A model generated the notes under the pieces. It was not told where the DNA came from. It did not search any database and saw only the letters and a list, made by a program, of their open reading frames with translations. A DNA stretch of 64,000 nt from an uncultured Sphingomonadaceae bacterium (GTDB lineage: Bacteria; Pseudomonadota; Alphaproteobacteria; Sphingomonadales; Sphingomonadaceae), in NCBI GenBank assembly GCA_913060895.1, contig CAJXSN010000003.1, positions 204,130-268,129 of the forward strand, written 5' to 3'. Both the position numbers and the translations under genes were made by a program. The first letter of the stretch is position 1. Each line of letters opens with the position of its first letter. Below, piece by piece: positions 30,058-39,776 of the stretch.

Positions 30058-31392
30058 TCAGCACTGAAATTCCGCTGCGTCAGGCACCCGGCTGAAGGCA
30101 ATCTTCACGCCGAGATAGTTGAGGTCCAGTCCTTCCTGTGAGCCCAGCGCGACTGTTTCCTTCCCGTAGCGCCGGTTGAGCTGGTCGATACTGCGCCACA
30201 GGGCTGCATCGCGCGCGTCACAGGCATCTATTTCGGGTGATACGAACAGGTCGAGCGCCGGAGGTTCTGGCTGAAGCGCGTGAAGGTAGCAGGAAACCAT
30301 TTTGAGACTTGCCTCCGCGCCTTCGCGGTGGCGGACAAGCGCCACCATATGCGGCCAGAATTCGTCCAGTTCGTGCAGGAAGCGCCAACTGTTCTGAGTC
30401 GCGCGAAACGGCACATCATGGCCCAGTGCTCCGCCACCCGACAACTTCACCGTAAGATGCATCGCTCCCGAATACAGATCATACAAACGCAGGCGACTGG
30501 CCGCTTTCAGGAGAAGGGCGCGGGCCACAATTCGCGCCCGCTCGGGATCCCGGTCGGTGCCGGACAGTACGCGGCTATGACCGATCATCCGTTTGGCCGC
30601 AGGCTCCTCTCGCCGGATATCGAAGCCGTGAAGGCCATAATGGAACCGCTCGCCCTCCACAGATCCCCATATCGCGCGCGCCTGTTTTGGCTGAATATCC
30701 CAAAGCCCTCGAAAATCATGCACTCCGGCGCGGATGAGCCGTGTTTCGACACCTTCGCCCACTCCCGGGATTGCGCGCAGAGGCAGATCGGCCAACGCAT
30801 CGGGCAGCATCGAATTGTCGATCAATGTTAGGCCGTCCGGCTTTTGCAGTTCCGCTGCCAGCTTTGCCAGCAGCGGGCTGGCGGCCAGCCCAATCGAGGC
30901 CCGCAAACTTATTCCGACATTCCTGTAGATACCTTCTTTGACCCTGCGCGCGACGGCAAGTGCTGCGTCACGCCCGGTTTCGGTCGTATCGAGCGCGCAC
31001 AGGCATTCATCGACAGAACACACCTGTGTAACCGGGATATGACGTCCAATCTCCGCCATCAGCAATCCGTGCAACTCGACATAGCGATCATGCCTCGCCG
31101 CGCGGATGGCAATATCAGGACACAGCTGCCGCGCCTCGATCACTGATGTGCCGCGCGAGATACCCAAAGCTTTGGCTTCGTAGCTCGCCGCTATGGCTCC
31201 ACTATGTTCGGATTTCAGAGGGGTTACGATCACGGGTTGTTCGCGCAGTGCAGGCTCGTCATGCTGCTCTACGCTAGCGAAGTAGGCGTTGAAATCTATA
31301 AATAGATATCGCAGTTCGTGCGGTTCGGCGCGTTCAAACCCAGCCAATATCTCACCTTCCGAATCATTCAGGGCAGAACATATAAAGAACAT
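30058..31392 (-). CDS. Y-family DNA polymerase (DinB-like)
   Basis: LRYLFIDFNAYFASVEQHDEPALREQPVIVTP ... SVDECLC ... VGISLRASIGLAASPLLAKLAAELQKPDGL ... LRAIPGVGEGVETRL. Confidence 0.85.
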   Translation of the reverse strand: MFFICSALNDSEGEILAGFERAEPHELRYLFIDFNAYFASVEQHDEPALREQPVIVTPLKSEHSGAIAASYEAKALGISRGTSVIEARQLCPDIAIRAARHDRYVELHGLLMAEIGRHIPVTQVCSVDECLCALDTTETGRDAALAVARRVKEGIYRNVGISLRASIGLAASPLLAKLAAELQKPDGLTLIDNSMLPDALADLPLRAIPGVGEGVETRLIRAGVHDFRGLWDIQPKQARAIWGSVEGERFHYGLHGFDIRREEPAAKRMIGHSRVLSGTDRDPERARIVARALLLKAASRLRLYDLYSGAMHLTVKLSGGGALGHDVPFRATQNSWRFLHELDEFWPHMVALVRHREGAEASLKMVSCYLHALQPEPPALDLFVSPEIDACDARDAALWRSIDQLNRRYGKETVALGSQEGLDLNYLGVKIAFSRVPDAAEFQC

Positions 31393-31480
31393 TTGATGCG
31401 CGCCAGTGCCTGATTTCGAAAGACAGTCCGAACACCGATGCAGACTGGTTTTAACCCTGCCGCCGCGCTATACACACTGT

Positions 31481-32662
31481 ATGTTTTTGAACTTCACCGA
31501 AGAGCTGCGCTTGGCCGGTATCGGCGCGTCCCTGAAAGAACACCTCACACTGCTGGAAGCGCTCGACAAAGACGTGATTGAGCAGACGCCAGAGGCATTC
31601 TATTATCTCGCGCGGGCAACCTTCGTAAAAGACGAAGGAATGCTCGATAAGTTCGATCAGGTGTTCCATAAAGTTTTCAAGGGCATCCTCACGGATTACG
31701 GGCAGAACCCGGTTGATATTCCAGAAGACTGGCTAAAGGCGGTGGCCGAGAAATTCCTCACTGAAGAGGAAATGGCCGAGATCGAGAAGCTCGGGTCCTG
31801 GGACGAGTTGATGGATACGTTGAAGAAACGGCTCGAGGAACAGGAAAAGCGTCACGAGGGCGGCAATAAGTGGATCGGCACAGGCGGAACTTCGCCTTTC
31901 GGCCACGGCGGCTATAATCCCGAAGGCGTGCGCATTGGCGGCGAAAGCAAACACAAGCGCGCCGTGAAGGTTTGGGAAAAGCGCGAGTTCAAAAACCTCG
32001 ACAACACCAAGGAATTGGGCACACGCAATATCAAGATGGCGCTACGCCGTTTGCGCCGATTTGCCCGCGAGGGTGCGCAGGACCAGCTCGATCTGGATGC
32101 GACGATCGATGGTACAGCCAAGCAAGGCTGGCTTGACATCCAGATGCGCGCCGAACGCCGCAATGCGGTGAAGCTGCTCTTGTTCCTCGATGTCGGCGGC
32201 TCGATGGATCCGTTTATCAAGCTGTGCGAAGAACTGTTCAGCGCGGCCACATCCGAGTTTAAGAACATGGAGTTCTTCTACTTTCACAACTGCTTGTACG
32301 AAGGCGTGTGGAAGGATAACCGCCGTCGCTGGGCCGAGCGGACGAAGACCTGGGATATCCTCCACAAATATGGCCATGATTATAAGGTGATCTTTATCGG
32401 CGATGCCGCGATGAGCCCGTATGAAATCACGCATGCGGGCGGCAGTGTGGAGCATATGAACGAGGAAGCAGGCGCCACATGGATGCAGCGTGTGGCCAAT
32501 ACCTATCCTGCGACCGTCTGGCTGAATCCGGTGCCTGAAAAGCAGTGGAGCTATTCACAAAGCACCAAGATGCTGAAGCAGTTGGTCAACGACAGGATGT
32601 ACGGCTTGACGCTGGACGGGCTCGACGAAGCGATGCGGGAACTGAGTCGTAAGCAGGGATAA
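31481..32662 (+). CDS. VWA-domain, CoxE-like protein
   Basis: LLLFLDVGGSMDPFIKLCEELFSAATSEFKNMEFFYFHNCLYEGVWKDN MIDAS-like region; C-terminal NPVPEKQWSYSQSTKMLKQLVNDRMYGLTLDGLDEAM. Confidence 0.88.
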   Translation: MFLNFTEELRLAGIGASLKEHLTLLEALDKDVIEQTPEAFYYLARATFVKDEGMLDKFDQVFHKVFKGILTDYGQNPVDIPEDWLKAVAEKFLTEEEMAEIEKLGSWDELMDTLKKRLEEQEKRHEGGNKWIGTGGTSPFGHGGYNPEGVRIGGESKHKRAVKVWEKREFKNLDNTKELGTRNIKMALRRLRRFAREGAQDQLDLDATIDGTAKQGWLDIQMRAERRNAVKLLLFLDVGGSMDPFIKLCEELFSAATSEFKNMEFFYFHNCLYEGVWKDNRRRWAERTKTWDILHKYGHDYKVIFIGDAAMSPYEITHAGGSVEHMNEEAGATWMQRVANTYPATVWLNPVPEKQWSYSQSTKMLKQLVNDRMYGLTLDGLDEAMRELSRKQG

Positions 32663-32687
32663 ATGCCCCGCTTTGGTTCAAAAGGTT

Positions 32688-33899
32688 TCAATAAAGCAGG
32701 TGCTTGGCGATAGAGGCTTTCCAGCTTTTTTCGTCGTCACATGCGAGCGCGTCCAAATCGGCCGGTGTGGTTGATGGATTGTCGACCCACTCGCGCAAGG
32801 CCGGCCCGCCATTGATCACATCGATGGCCAACACATCGTCGGTATATTCGTACTTGAAATCCTTACCCCTCCAAAGGACGTATTCGGGACAGAGGTTGCG
32901 CACGGCCTTGAATGCGAGCGCCTGCAAACGCCATGGACGGAAGCTCTCGTGACCATAGAACGACCCCTCGGCATGGATCATCAGGCCGTTGCACAGTTTT
33001 CCCGTGTGTTTGTGAAAGGTCGGCTCGAACCAGCAATCGCGCAGGATACAGCCTTCCATCCATTCAGGAGCAATCCGGCGCATTTCGGCCAGCACAGCCT
33101 TTGCATCCACATCGGGCGCGCCGAAGAGCACCTCTAGCGGGCGGGTGGTACCCCTTCCCTCACTCAGGGTCGCGCCCTCTATCATCACTGTCCCGGCATA
33201 GGCGCGGGCCATGTTAACGCTGGCAGCATTGGGGCTGGGGTTGATCCAGATGCGGTCGGTCGGCCAGCCATGTCCGGGCGCCGCATCAGGTTGCCAACCC
33301 TCCATCGCGACCACTTTGTAATCCACGTTCAAGCCAAAATGATCGACGAACCAGTGGCCCATTTCACCCAGCGTAAGCCCGTGCCGCATCGGCATCGGGG
33401 CAGCGCCAACGAAGCTCTCATGGCCCGGGATAAGCGTGGTTCCTTCCACCGGGCGTCCGGCAGGATTGGGGCGATCCAGCACCCAGACAGATTTCCCCGC
33501 TTTTTCGGCCTCCTCCAGCAGATAGAGTAGCGTGGTGACAAAGGTGTAAATCCGGCAACCGAGGTCTTGAAGGTCGAACAGGAACACATCCGCGCTCGAC
33601 ATCATCTGACCGCTCGGCCGGCGAACCTCGCCATACAGGCTGAACACCGGAATGCCGTAATGCGGATCGGTTTCGTCCGCAGTTTCGACCATATTGTCCT
33701 GCTTGTCGCCCTTCAGCCCGTGCTGCGGGCCAAACGCGCTGGTGACATTCACTCCCGCTGCAATCAGGGCATCGAGGGAATGCGTAAGGTCTGCCGTGAC
33801 CGAAGCAGGATGCGCGACCAGTGCCACACGTTTGCCCTCCAGCTCGCGTAGCATTGATGGGTCGGCTAGAAGGCGGTCTATTCCAAACTTCACGGTCAT
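32688..33899 (-). CDS. DUF1343 family protein (NamZ exo-beta-N-acetylmuramidase-like)
   Basis: KFGIDRLLADPSMLRELEGKRVALVAHPASVTADLTHSLDALIAAGVNVTSAFGPQHGLKGDKQDNM...DLQDLGCRIYTFVTTLLYLLEEA. Confidence 0.88.
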   Translation of the reverse strand: MTVKFGIDRLLADPSMLRELEGKRVALVAHPASVTADLTHSLDALIAAGVNVTSAFGPQHGLKGDKQDNMVETADETDPHYGIPVFSLYGEVRRPSGQMMSSADVFLFDLQDLGCRIYTFVTTLLYLLEEAEKAGKSVWVLDRPNPAGRPVEGTTLIPGHESFVGAAPMPMRHGLTLGEMGHWFVDHFGLNVDYKVVAMEGWQPDAAPGHGWPTDRIWINPSPNAASVNMARAYAGTVMIEGATLSEGRGTTRPLEVLFGAPDVDAKAVLAEMRRIAPEWMEGCILRDCWFEPTFHKHTGKLCNGLMIHAEGSFYGHESFRPWRLQALAFKAVRNLCPEYVLWRGKDFKYEYTDDVLAIDVINGGPALREWVDNPSTTPADLDALACDDEKSWKASIAKHLLY

Positions 33900-34465
33900 A
33901 GCATCCCTGCCAGTTTCTTGGTTCGGCAAACCTCGCTGTGGAACTCCGGCTTGCCTTCTGGAAAGGCCAGCGCCCAGAACTGGATGTTGCCATCCAAGTC
34001 CTCGACCACCGCGTTCAAAGCCGCAGCAGCCGGCGTTGGCAATTCGCTGGCGATGCTCGCTTCCAGCTCCAGCTTCGCATCATGAGCGCTGCACGCGATG
34101 GCGATGGCATTCACCGGCGCGTCTCGGCTGTTCACGCGGAAATCGTCGAAGTCATAGGCGGCCCACATGGATGAGGGGCTGAGGTTGAACTCGCGGTAAT
34201 AGGTCCCGCCTTCCGGCTGCCAGAATATCTCGAAGCAGGTCGTCTTCCACAGATTGTCCTGTCGCTGAGAATGCGAATGTGTAGGCATCTTGATCCGCCC
34301 CACATCGCCCTCCATCAAAAACCGCGCGCGGCAACCGTCGGGCGTAGGCTGGATGGCTGCGCTAATCCGGCTCATCGGACCGGGCTTGCAGGATGGGTGA
34401 AGGATAAGCTGTTCCATGTCCATCCGCCTATCGCGCAGGCTGAAAAGCGCCGCAAGCCACTTCAA
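33896..34465 (-). CDS. DOMON-like domain protein
   Basis: RQDNLWKTTCFEIFWQPEGGTYYREFNLSPSSMWAAYDFDDFR. Adjacent to the DUF1343 gene with overlapping ends; start uncertain. Confidence 0.75.
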   Translation of the reverse strand: MKWLAALFSLRDRRMDMEQLILHPSCKPGPMSRISAAIQPTPDGCRARFLMEGDVGRIKMPTHSHSQRQDNLWKTTCFEIFWQPEGGTYYREFNLSPSSMWAAYDFDDFRVNSRDAPVNAIAIACSAHDAKLELEASIASELPTPAAAALNAVVEDLDGNIQFWALAFPEGKPEFHSEVCRTKKLAGML

Positions 34466-34516
34466 GGGTCTTCATTGCACTTGGGGGCAAGCACCCCCGC
34501 TGCTAAGGGCTAAAGC

Positions 34517-35746
34517 ATGAGTGAATACAAATCAGAATTGCTGAACCTGTTGGCTGCCCGCGGGCATCTGCATCAAGTAACCGACGCGGGAGCGTTGGAC
34601 GCACTGGCGGCCAGGGACGTGGTGACAGGTTATGTCGGCTTCGATCCGACGGCGGCATCCCTGCACATCGGCAACCTTGCTTCGATCATGCTGCTACGCC
34701 GGCTTCAGCAGGCAGGCCACCGTCCGATTGTCGTCATGGGCGGCGGTACGGCCAAGGTAGGCGATCCTTCTGGCAGGGACGATACACGCCAGATGCTGAC
34801 CGAAGAAAGGCTGGCCAGCAACATCGCATCGATAAGAGGAAGCTTCGAGAAAATCCTGCGGTTTGATGACAGCAAGTCGGGCGCAGTGTTGATCAACAAT
34901 GACGATTGGCTGAGCGAGATCGGCTATATTGACCTGCTGCGCGATGTCGGGAAGCATTTTACCATCAACCGGATGCTGACTTTCGATTCAGTGAAATTAC
35001 GATTGGATCGCGAGCAACCGCTGACTTTCCTCGAGTTCAACTACATGATCATGCAGGCCTATGATTTCCTGAAGCTTTCACGCGACTATGGCTGCCGGTT
35101 ACAGCTGGGCGGCAGCGATCAGTGGGGCAATATTATCAATGGTGTCGAACTGGGCCGCAGGATCGATGGCAAGGAACTTTACGGTTTCACTGCTCCGCTG
35201 ATCACACGGTCCGATGGCGCGAAGATGGGCAAGTCGGTGGATGGCGCCATCTGGCTGAATGAGGATATGCTGTCGGGGTACGATTTCTGGCAATACTGGC
35301 GCAATGTGGACGACCGTGATGTCGGCCATTTCCTGCGTATCTTCACCGACCTGCCAATGGACGAAATCGCTCGGTTGGAAGCGCTCCAAGGCAGTGAGAT
35401 TAACTCGGCCAAGGAAGTGCTCGCCAATGAAGTGACCAAAATGGTTCGCGGCGAAGAAGCTGCAATCTCTGCAGCAGCCACTGCGCGTGACACCTTTGCT
35501 GGCGGCGGAGCGGGCGAAGATTTGCCGACACTGGCCATCGGCAAAGAAGGGATGCGCGTCGGTGCGATCCTTACACAGCTTGGCTTCACAGATTCCAACA
35601 AGGAAGCGAAACGCAAGATTTCGGAAGGTGCGGTTAAGTTGGACGATACAGCCGTGACCGACCCGGGAACACTGGTGGAGCTTGCGGCGGGTGCCGAGGC
35701 AAAATTAAGTCTCGGTAAAAAGAAACACGCCATTCTCACTCGGTAA
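34517..35746 (+). CDS. tyrS: Tyrosyl-tRNA synthetase
   Basis: GFDPTAASLHIGNLASIMLLRRLQQAGHRPIVVMGG; KMGKS; C-terminal S4 domain. Confidence 0.97.
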   Translation: MSEYKSELLNLLAARGHLHQVTDAGALDALAARDVVTGYVGFDPTAASLHIGNLASIMLLRRLQQAGHRPIVVMGGGTAKVGDPSGRDDTRQMLTEERLASNIASIRGSFEKILRFDDSKSGAVLINNDDWLSEIGYIDLLRDVGKHFTINRMLTFDSVKLRLDREQPLTFLEFNYMIMQAYDFLKLSRDYGCRLQLGGSDQWGNIINGVELGRRIDGKELYGFTAPLITRSDGAKMGKSVDGAIWLNEDMLSGYDFWQYWRNVDDRDVGHFLRIFTDLPMDEIARLEALQGSEINSAKEVLANEVTKMVRGEEAAISAAATARDTFAGGGAGEDLPTLAIGKEGMRVGAILTQLGFTDSNKEAKRKISEGAVKLDDTAVTDPGTLVELAAGAEAKLSLGKKKHAILTR

Positions 35747-35860
35747 AATCTTTTAGAAACAGTAGGAACGTATCAAATCGGGACAGTACCGGTTAACTGA
35801 ATATCAGCCATTTCCATCCATAAGGTTCTCTTACCACAAGCCCTTGGGAAGGATGCAGAT

Positions 35861-36199
35861 ATGTCTGTGGGCGCACAGCTGACAGTAACCGATATGCGCC
35901 GTGCAGCGCGTCATCCGGTAGATTTTCCTGTTATCGCGGAACATCACCAGCATGGTGATCTGAAGCTGCATATCAGCAATCTTTCGGCTCATGGCTTCAT
36001 GGTCGATGATGCTCATGATCTGGAGCGAGGTGACCGGGTTATCATCCGGTTGCCCATCGTCGGCCGAATCGAAGCATACGTGATTTGGATCCGCGATAAT
36101 CGGGCCGGTTTCCAGTTTGAACGGATCGTGCGTCTCGATGACTTCAATCAGGTTATCGATGCGCTGCAGCCCAATCCGCGCCTGCGCAAATCGCGCTGA
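35861..36199 (+). CDS. PilZ domain protein
   Basis: MRRAARHPVDFPVIAEHHQHGDLKLHISNLSAHGFMVDDAHDLERGDRVIIRLPIVGRIEAYVIWIRDNRAGFQFE. Confidence 0.8.
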   Translation: MSVGAQLTVTDMRRAARHPVDFPVIAEHHQHGDLKLHISNLSAHGFMVDDAHDLERGDRVIIRLPIVGRIEAYVIWIRDNRAGFQFERIVRLDDFNQVIDALQPNPRLRKSR

Positions 36200-36246
36200 G
36201 ACAAAGCACTCTTCCCTAGCGTTGCTGAGCCTGTCATGGCGAGCGG

Positions 36247-37563
36247 GTGAACCAGCAGACATCCTCATCATCGCACGAGCCGCAGCACCCCTTCCGGGTC
36301 CATAACTTCCGCGCCTACTTTGTTGCGCGATTGACGATGACGCTGGCGCAATACGCCATGCTACTGATTATCGCGTGGCAGACCTACAATCTGGCGCGTG
36401 ACAGCGGTTTGGATGAGAAAGCGTCAGCAGGGTATCTGGCGTTAATCGGGCTGTTGCAGTTCGTACCGCTTTTCATATTGACGCCGTTCTCGGGCCTCGC
36501 AGCGGACCGGTTGAACAGGCGGGGCGTGGCTCAGGCGACCATTGCGTTGCAACTGACGTGTACTCTCGCTCTGGCATTGCTGACCTGGCAGGGCTTGATC
36601 GCTTTGCCGTGGTTGTTTGCAATCGCCGTCCTGCTAGGCGTGGCGCGGGCTTTTAACGGCCCGGCTCTGTCCGCCCTTGCCCCTAACCTGGTGCCCAAAA
36701 CGATTTTGCCCAACGCCATCGCGCTGAGTTCCATCGCGTGGCAGACCGGAATGATCGTGGGGCCAGCCATCGGCGGCTACCTTTACGTCATCAATCCTTC
36801 TGCCCCGTATATGGTGGCGGCCGTCTTGTTTGCTGTGTCGTTCGGCGCGCTCGCGATGATCGGTCATGTGCCGCGCAGCCAGATAGTGGGGGCACAACGT
36901 CCTATCGGGCAAGTGATAGACGGCCTGCGTTACGTCATCCATAACAAGATGGTGCTGGGCGCCATCACGCTGGATCTGTTTGCGGTGTTTCTCGCGGGGG
37001 CAACCGCGCTGTTCCCGGTTTATGCACGCGACATTCTGCATGTTGGGGCAACCGGGCTCAGCCAGCTGGCCGCTGCTCCCGCCGCCGGAGCCGCGCTGAC
37101 CGCGCTGTATTTCTCGTTCCGCCCCCTCAAAACCCAGGTTGGTCCGAAGATGCTCTGGTCCGTAGCCCTGTTCGGCGTGGCTACCATCGTGTTCGGCTTC
37201 TCGACTTCCATGCCGCTGAGCCTCGCGATGCTATTTATCGTTGGCGCAGCGGATATGTTCAGCGTTTATATCCGCCAGTCTCTGGTCCAGTTGCACACGC
37301 CGGATGATAAACGCGGGCGCGTATCTTCGGTCAGCCTGCTGACCATCAGTGCATCGAATGAAGGTGGCGATGCATTTTCAGGCACGCTGGCGAGCATATT
37401 CGGTCCGGTAGCAGCAGTGGTCGGAGGCGGCATCGGAGCCATCGTGACCGTTTTGGTATGGTCGCGTATTTTTCCTGTTTTAAGAACCACCCGGACCTTT
37501 GACCCGCCACCTGAGTTAGATGAAGAGACACCGGAAGAAAAATTGCAGGAGCGCATTCCATGA
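36247..37563 (+). CDS. MFS transporter (EntS-like), GTG start
   Basis: [31 protein letters not shown]...[17 protein letters not shown]; 12-TM pattern. Confidence 0.88.
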   Translation: MNQQTSSSSHEPQHPFRVHNFRAYFVARLTMTLAQYAMLLIIAWQTYNLARDSGLDEKASAGYLALIGLLQFVPLFILTPFSGLAADRLNRRGVAQATIALQLTCTLALALLTWQGLIALPWLFAIAVLLGVARAFNGPALSALAPNLVPKTILPNAIALSSIAWQTGMIVGPAIGGYLYVINPSAPYMVAAVLFAVSFGALAMIGHVPRSQIVGAQRPIGQVIDGLRYVIHNKMVLGAITLDLFAVFLAGATALFPVYARDILHVGATGLSQLAAAPAAGAALTALYFSFRPLKTQVGPKMLWSVALFGVATIVFGFSTSMPLSLAMLFIVGAADMFSVYIRQSLVQLHTPDDKRGRVSSVSLLTISASNEGGDAFSGTLASIFGPVAAVVGGGIGAIVTVLVWSRIFPVLRTTRTFDPPPELDEETPEEKLQERIP

Positions 37564-38480
37564 AGGCCGACACGATCCTCCAAACCATAGGCGGCACCCC
37601 CCATATACGTATGGGCAAGCTGTTCCCCGAGCACGACGTGTGGATCAAGTCCGAGCGGGCCAATCCCGGAGGCTCGATCAAGGACCGGATTGCACTGGCC
37701 ATGATCGAAGATGCAGAGGCGGCCGGCAAGCTGAAACCCGGCGGGACGATCATCGAGCCGACCAGCGGCAATACCGGTATCGGCCTTGCTATGGTCGCTG
37801 CAGTAAAGGGCTATAAGCTGGTCCTCGTCATGCCCGAAAGCATGAGTGTGGAACGTCGACGTCTGATGCTCGCCTATGGTGCCAGTTTTGATCTGACCGA
37901 CAAAACCAAGGGCATGAAGGGTGCAATCGAGCGCGCCGGTGAACTGGTATCGAAGACTGATGGTGCATGGATGCCGAGCCAGTTCGACAATGAAAGCAAC
38001 TGGAAGGTCCATGCGCGCACGACGGCACAGGAAATCCTGAACGATTTTGCAGATACGCCGATCGACGCGATGATCACCGGCGTCGGTACTGGTGGCCATC
38101 TTACCGGTTGCGCGGTCGAACTGAAAAAGCATTGGCCCGACTTGAAGGCTTATGGCGTGGAGCCTGCACTTTCCCCTGTCATCAATGGCGGCCAGCCTGG
38201 CCCCCATCCCATTCAGGGCATTGGCGCGGGGTTTATTCCCGAAAACCTCCAAACCCAGTCAATCGACGGTGCGGTGCAGGTGGATGCCGAGGATGCCAAG
38301 GATTGGGCCCGCCGCGCAGCAACCGAAGAAGGTATGCTGGTAGGCATTTCCAGCGGCGCAACTCTGGCGGCCATAGCCAAGAAATTGCAGGAACTGGATA
38401 GCGGTAGCCGGGTGCTGGGTTTCAATTACGATACAGGGGAGCGGTATCTTTCGGTGCAGGACTTCCTTCCCGAAGCCTGA
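37560..38480 (+). CDS. cysK: Cysteine synthase A
   Basis: [24 protein letters not shown]...[31 protein letters not shown]. Overlaps the MFS stop. Confidence 0.96.
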   Translation: MKADTILQTIGGTPHIRMGKLFPEHDVWIKSERANPGGSIKDRIALAMIEDAEAAGKLKPGGTIIEPTSGNTGIGLAMVAAVKGYKLVLVMPESMSVERRRLMLAYGASFDLTDKTKGMKGAIERAGELVSKTDGAWMPSQFDNESNWKVHARTTAQEILNDFADTPIDAMITGVGTGGHLTGCAVELKKHWPDLKAYGVEPALSPVINGGQPGPHPIQGIGAGFIPENLQTQSIDGAVQVDAEDAKDWARRAATEEGMLVGISSGATLAAIAKKLQELDSGSRVLGFNYDTGERYLSVQDFLPEA

Positions 38481-38505
38481 CGGTTTCGCACTAAAGCCGT
38501 CCATC

Positions 38506-39192
38506 ATGACAGCAGCCACTCTTCCCAAGCCCCCGGAAACGGAGGAAGCCGAACGTTTTCTCGCAGAAATTGCGGGTCGCGATTATCCTTGTGTCGGCGC
38601 GAAGTCGGTTGCTGCGCGGGGTACGCTGCAAATGGCACGCGGCCGTGATCTGACGAGTGGATGGAATGATCTGGAAATTCACCGTGCCTTGATGGAGTGG
38701 TCCCGTCAATTTAGGCAAGATCGCGATACCCTGCGGAGTTTCATGATCATCTTCGATGGTCCGCTGGACTTGTCTGAGGAGGAATACGAAGCAGCCTTGT
38801 GGCAGCGTCTGCAATCTTACGCCGACAAGGACGCATGGCTGGGCCAATCGTATGCCCAGGCAGTGAGCGCCGACCCGGACGACCCGCATTTCTCTGTCAG
38901 CTTTGGCGGTGAAGCGTTTTTCGTAGTCGGTTTGCACCCGGGTGCCTCGCGTCCAGCTCGCCGTTTTCACCGGCCGGCGATTGTGTTCAATCTTCATCAA
39001 CAGTTCGAAGCCTTGCGTAAGGAAGGCCGATATCAAAAAATGCGGGACACCATTTTGAAGCGCGACCGAAAGTTTGCAGGCTCGGCCAATCCAATGCTGA
39101 GCAATCACGGTGAGCAAAGCGCCGCACGCCAATACAGCGGGAGAGCAGTTGACGATGATTGGCAGTGCCCATTCAAGGACAAGCGAGAATGA
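38506..39192 (+). CDS. YqcI/YcgG family protein (GntA-like heme N-hydroxylase superfamily)
   Basis: FFVVGLHPGASRPARRFHRPAIVFNLHQQFEALRKEGRYQKMRDTILKRDRKFAGSANPML...SAARQYSGRAVDDDWQCPF signature. Confidence 0.85.
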   Translation: MTAATLPKPPETEEAERFLAEIAGRDYPCVGAKSVAARGTLQMARGRDLTSGWNDLEIHRALMEWSRQFRQDRDTLRSFMIIFDGPLDLSEEEYEAALWQRLQSYADKDAWLGQSYAQAVSADPDDPHFSVSFGGEAFFVVGLHPGASRPARRFHRPAIVFNLHQQFEALRKEGRYQKMRDTILKRDRKFAGSANPMLSNHGEQSAARQYSGRAVDDDWQCPFKDKRE

Positions 39193-39776
39193 GCGAAACC
39201 GTCATTATACCGCCGCGTTCGGGTGCAGCATTCAAACTCGTCAAAGGGCAGCAACTGACAGTAATCGATCCGGAAGGTCAGCAGGTTTCAGACCTTCTGG
39301 CCTATTCTGCCGAGGACGTGCGTGAGGTGCTCTCCAACGGGCGGACATTCGATTATGAGGAAACGATCAAGCTGACGACTGGGCACTCCCTGTGGTCCAA
39401 TCGATCCCGTCCAATGCTGGAAATTATCGAAGACACAGCCGGCGCACACGATTTTCTACTGACCCCGTGCAGCGAGGCCACTTTTCGACATTTCTATGCG
39501 GACAAGCCGGTGCATCGCGGGTGCTTTGGCAATTTGGCTGAAGCTCTGGAACCGTTTGGTATTGCGCCTGACGACATTCCCACGGCCTTCAACGTCTTCA
39601 TGAATGTTCCGGTCAATGGTGAAAACGGTAAGGTTCGCGTGCTGCCGCCCACCACCCAGCCGGGTGATCAGATCGTATTTCGCGCACAGATGGATTGTAT
39701 CATCGGGCTGACCGCCTGTTCGGCATATGATTCCAATGGCGGCAGTTTCAAACCTATCTCTTACCGGCTCGACTAG
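39189..39776 (+). CDS. DUF1989 / urea carboxylase-associated family protein
   Basis: LTPCSEATFRHFYADKPVHRGCFGNLAEALEPFGIAPDDIPTAFNVFMNVPVNGENGKVRVLPPTTQPGDQIVFRAQMDCIIGLTACSAYDSNGGSFKPISY. ATGA overlap with the upstream gene. Confidence 0.87.
   Translation: MSETVIIPPRSGAAFKLVKGQQLTVIDPEGQQVSDLLAYSAEDVREVLSNGRTFDYEETIKLTTGHSLWSNRSRPMLEIIEDTAGAHDFLLTPCSEATFRHFYADKPVHRGCFGNLAEALEPFGIAPDDIPTAFNVFMNVPVNGENGKVRVLPPTTQPGDQIVFRAQMDCIIGLTACSAYDSNGGSFKPISYRLD

Noticed and set aside
29163-30101. 312-aa minus-strand ORF across the MoxR gene
   Set aside because: Antisense shadow of moxR in a GC-rich genome; translation has no recognisable motifs.
37266-38252. 328-aa minus-strand ORF antisense to the MFS gene and cysK
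   Set aside because: Shadow frame; both sense genes are unambiguous.
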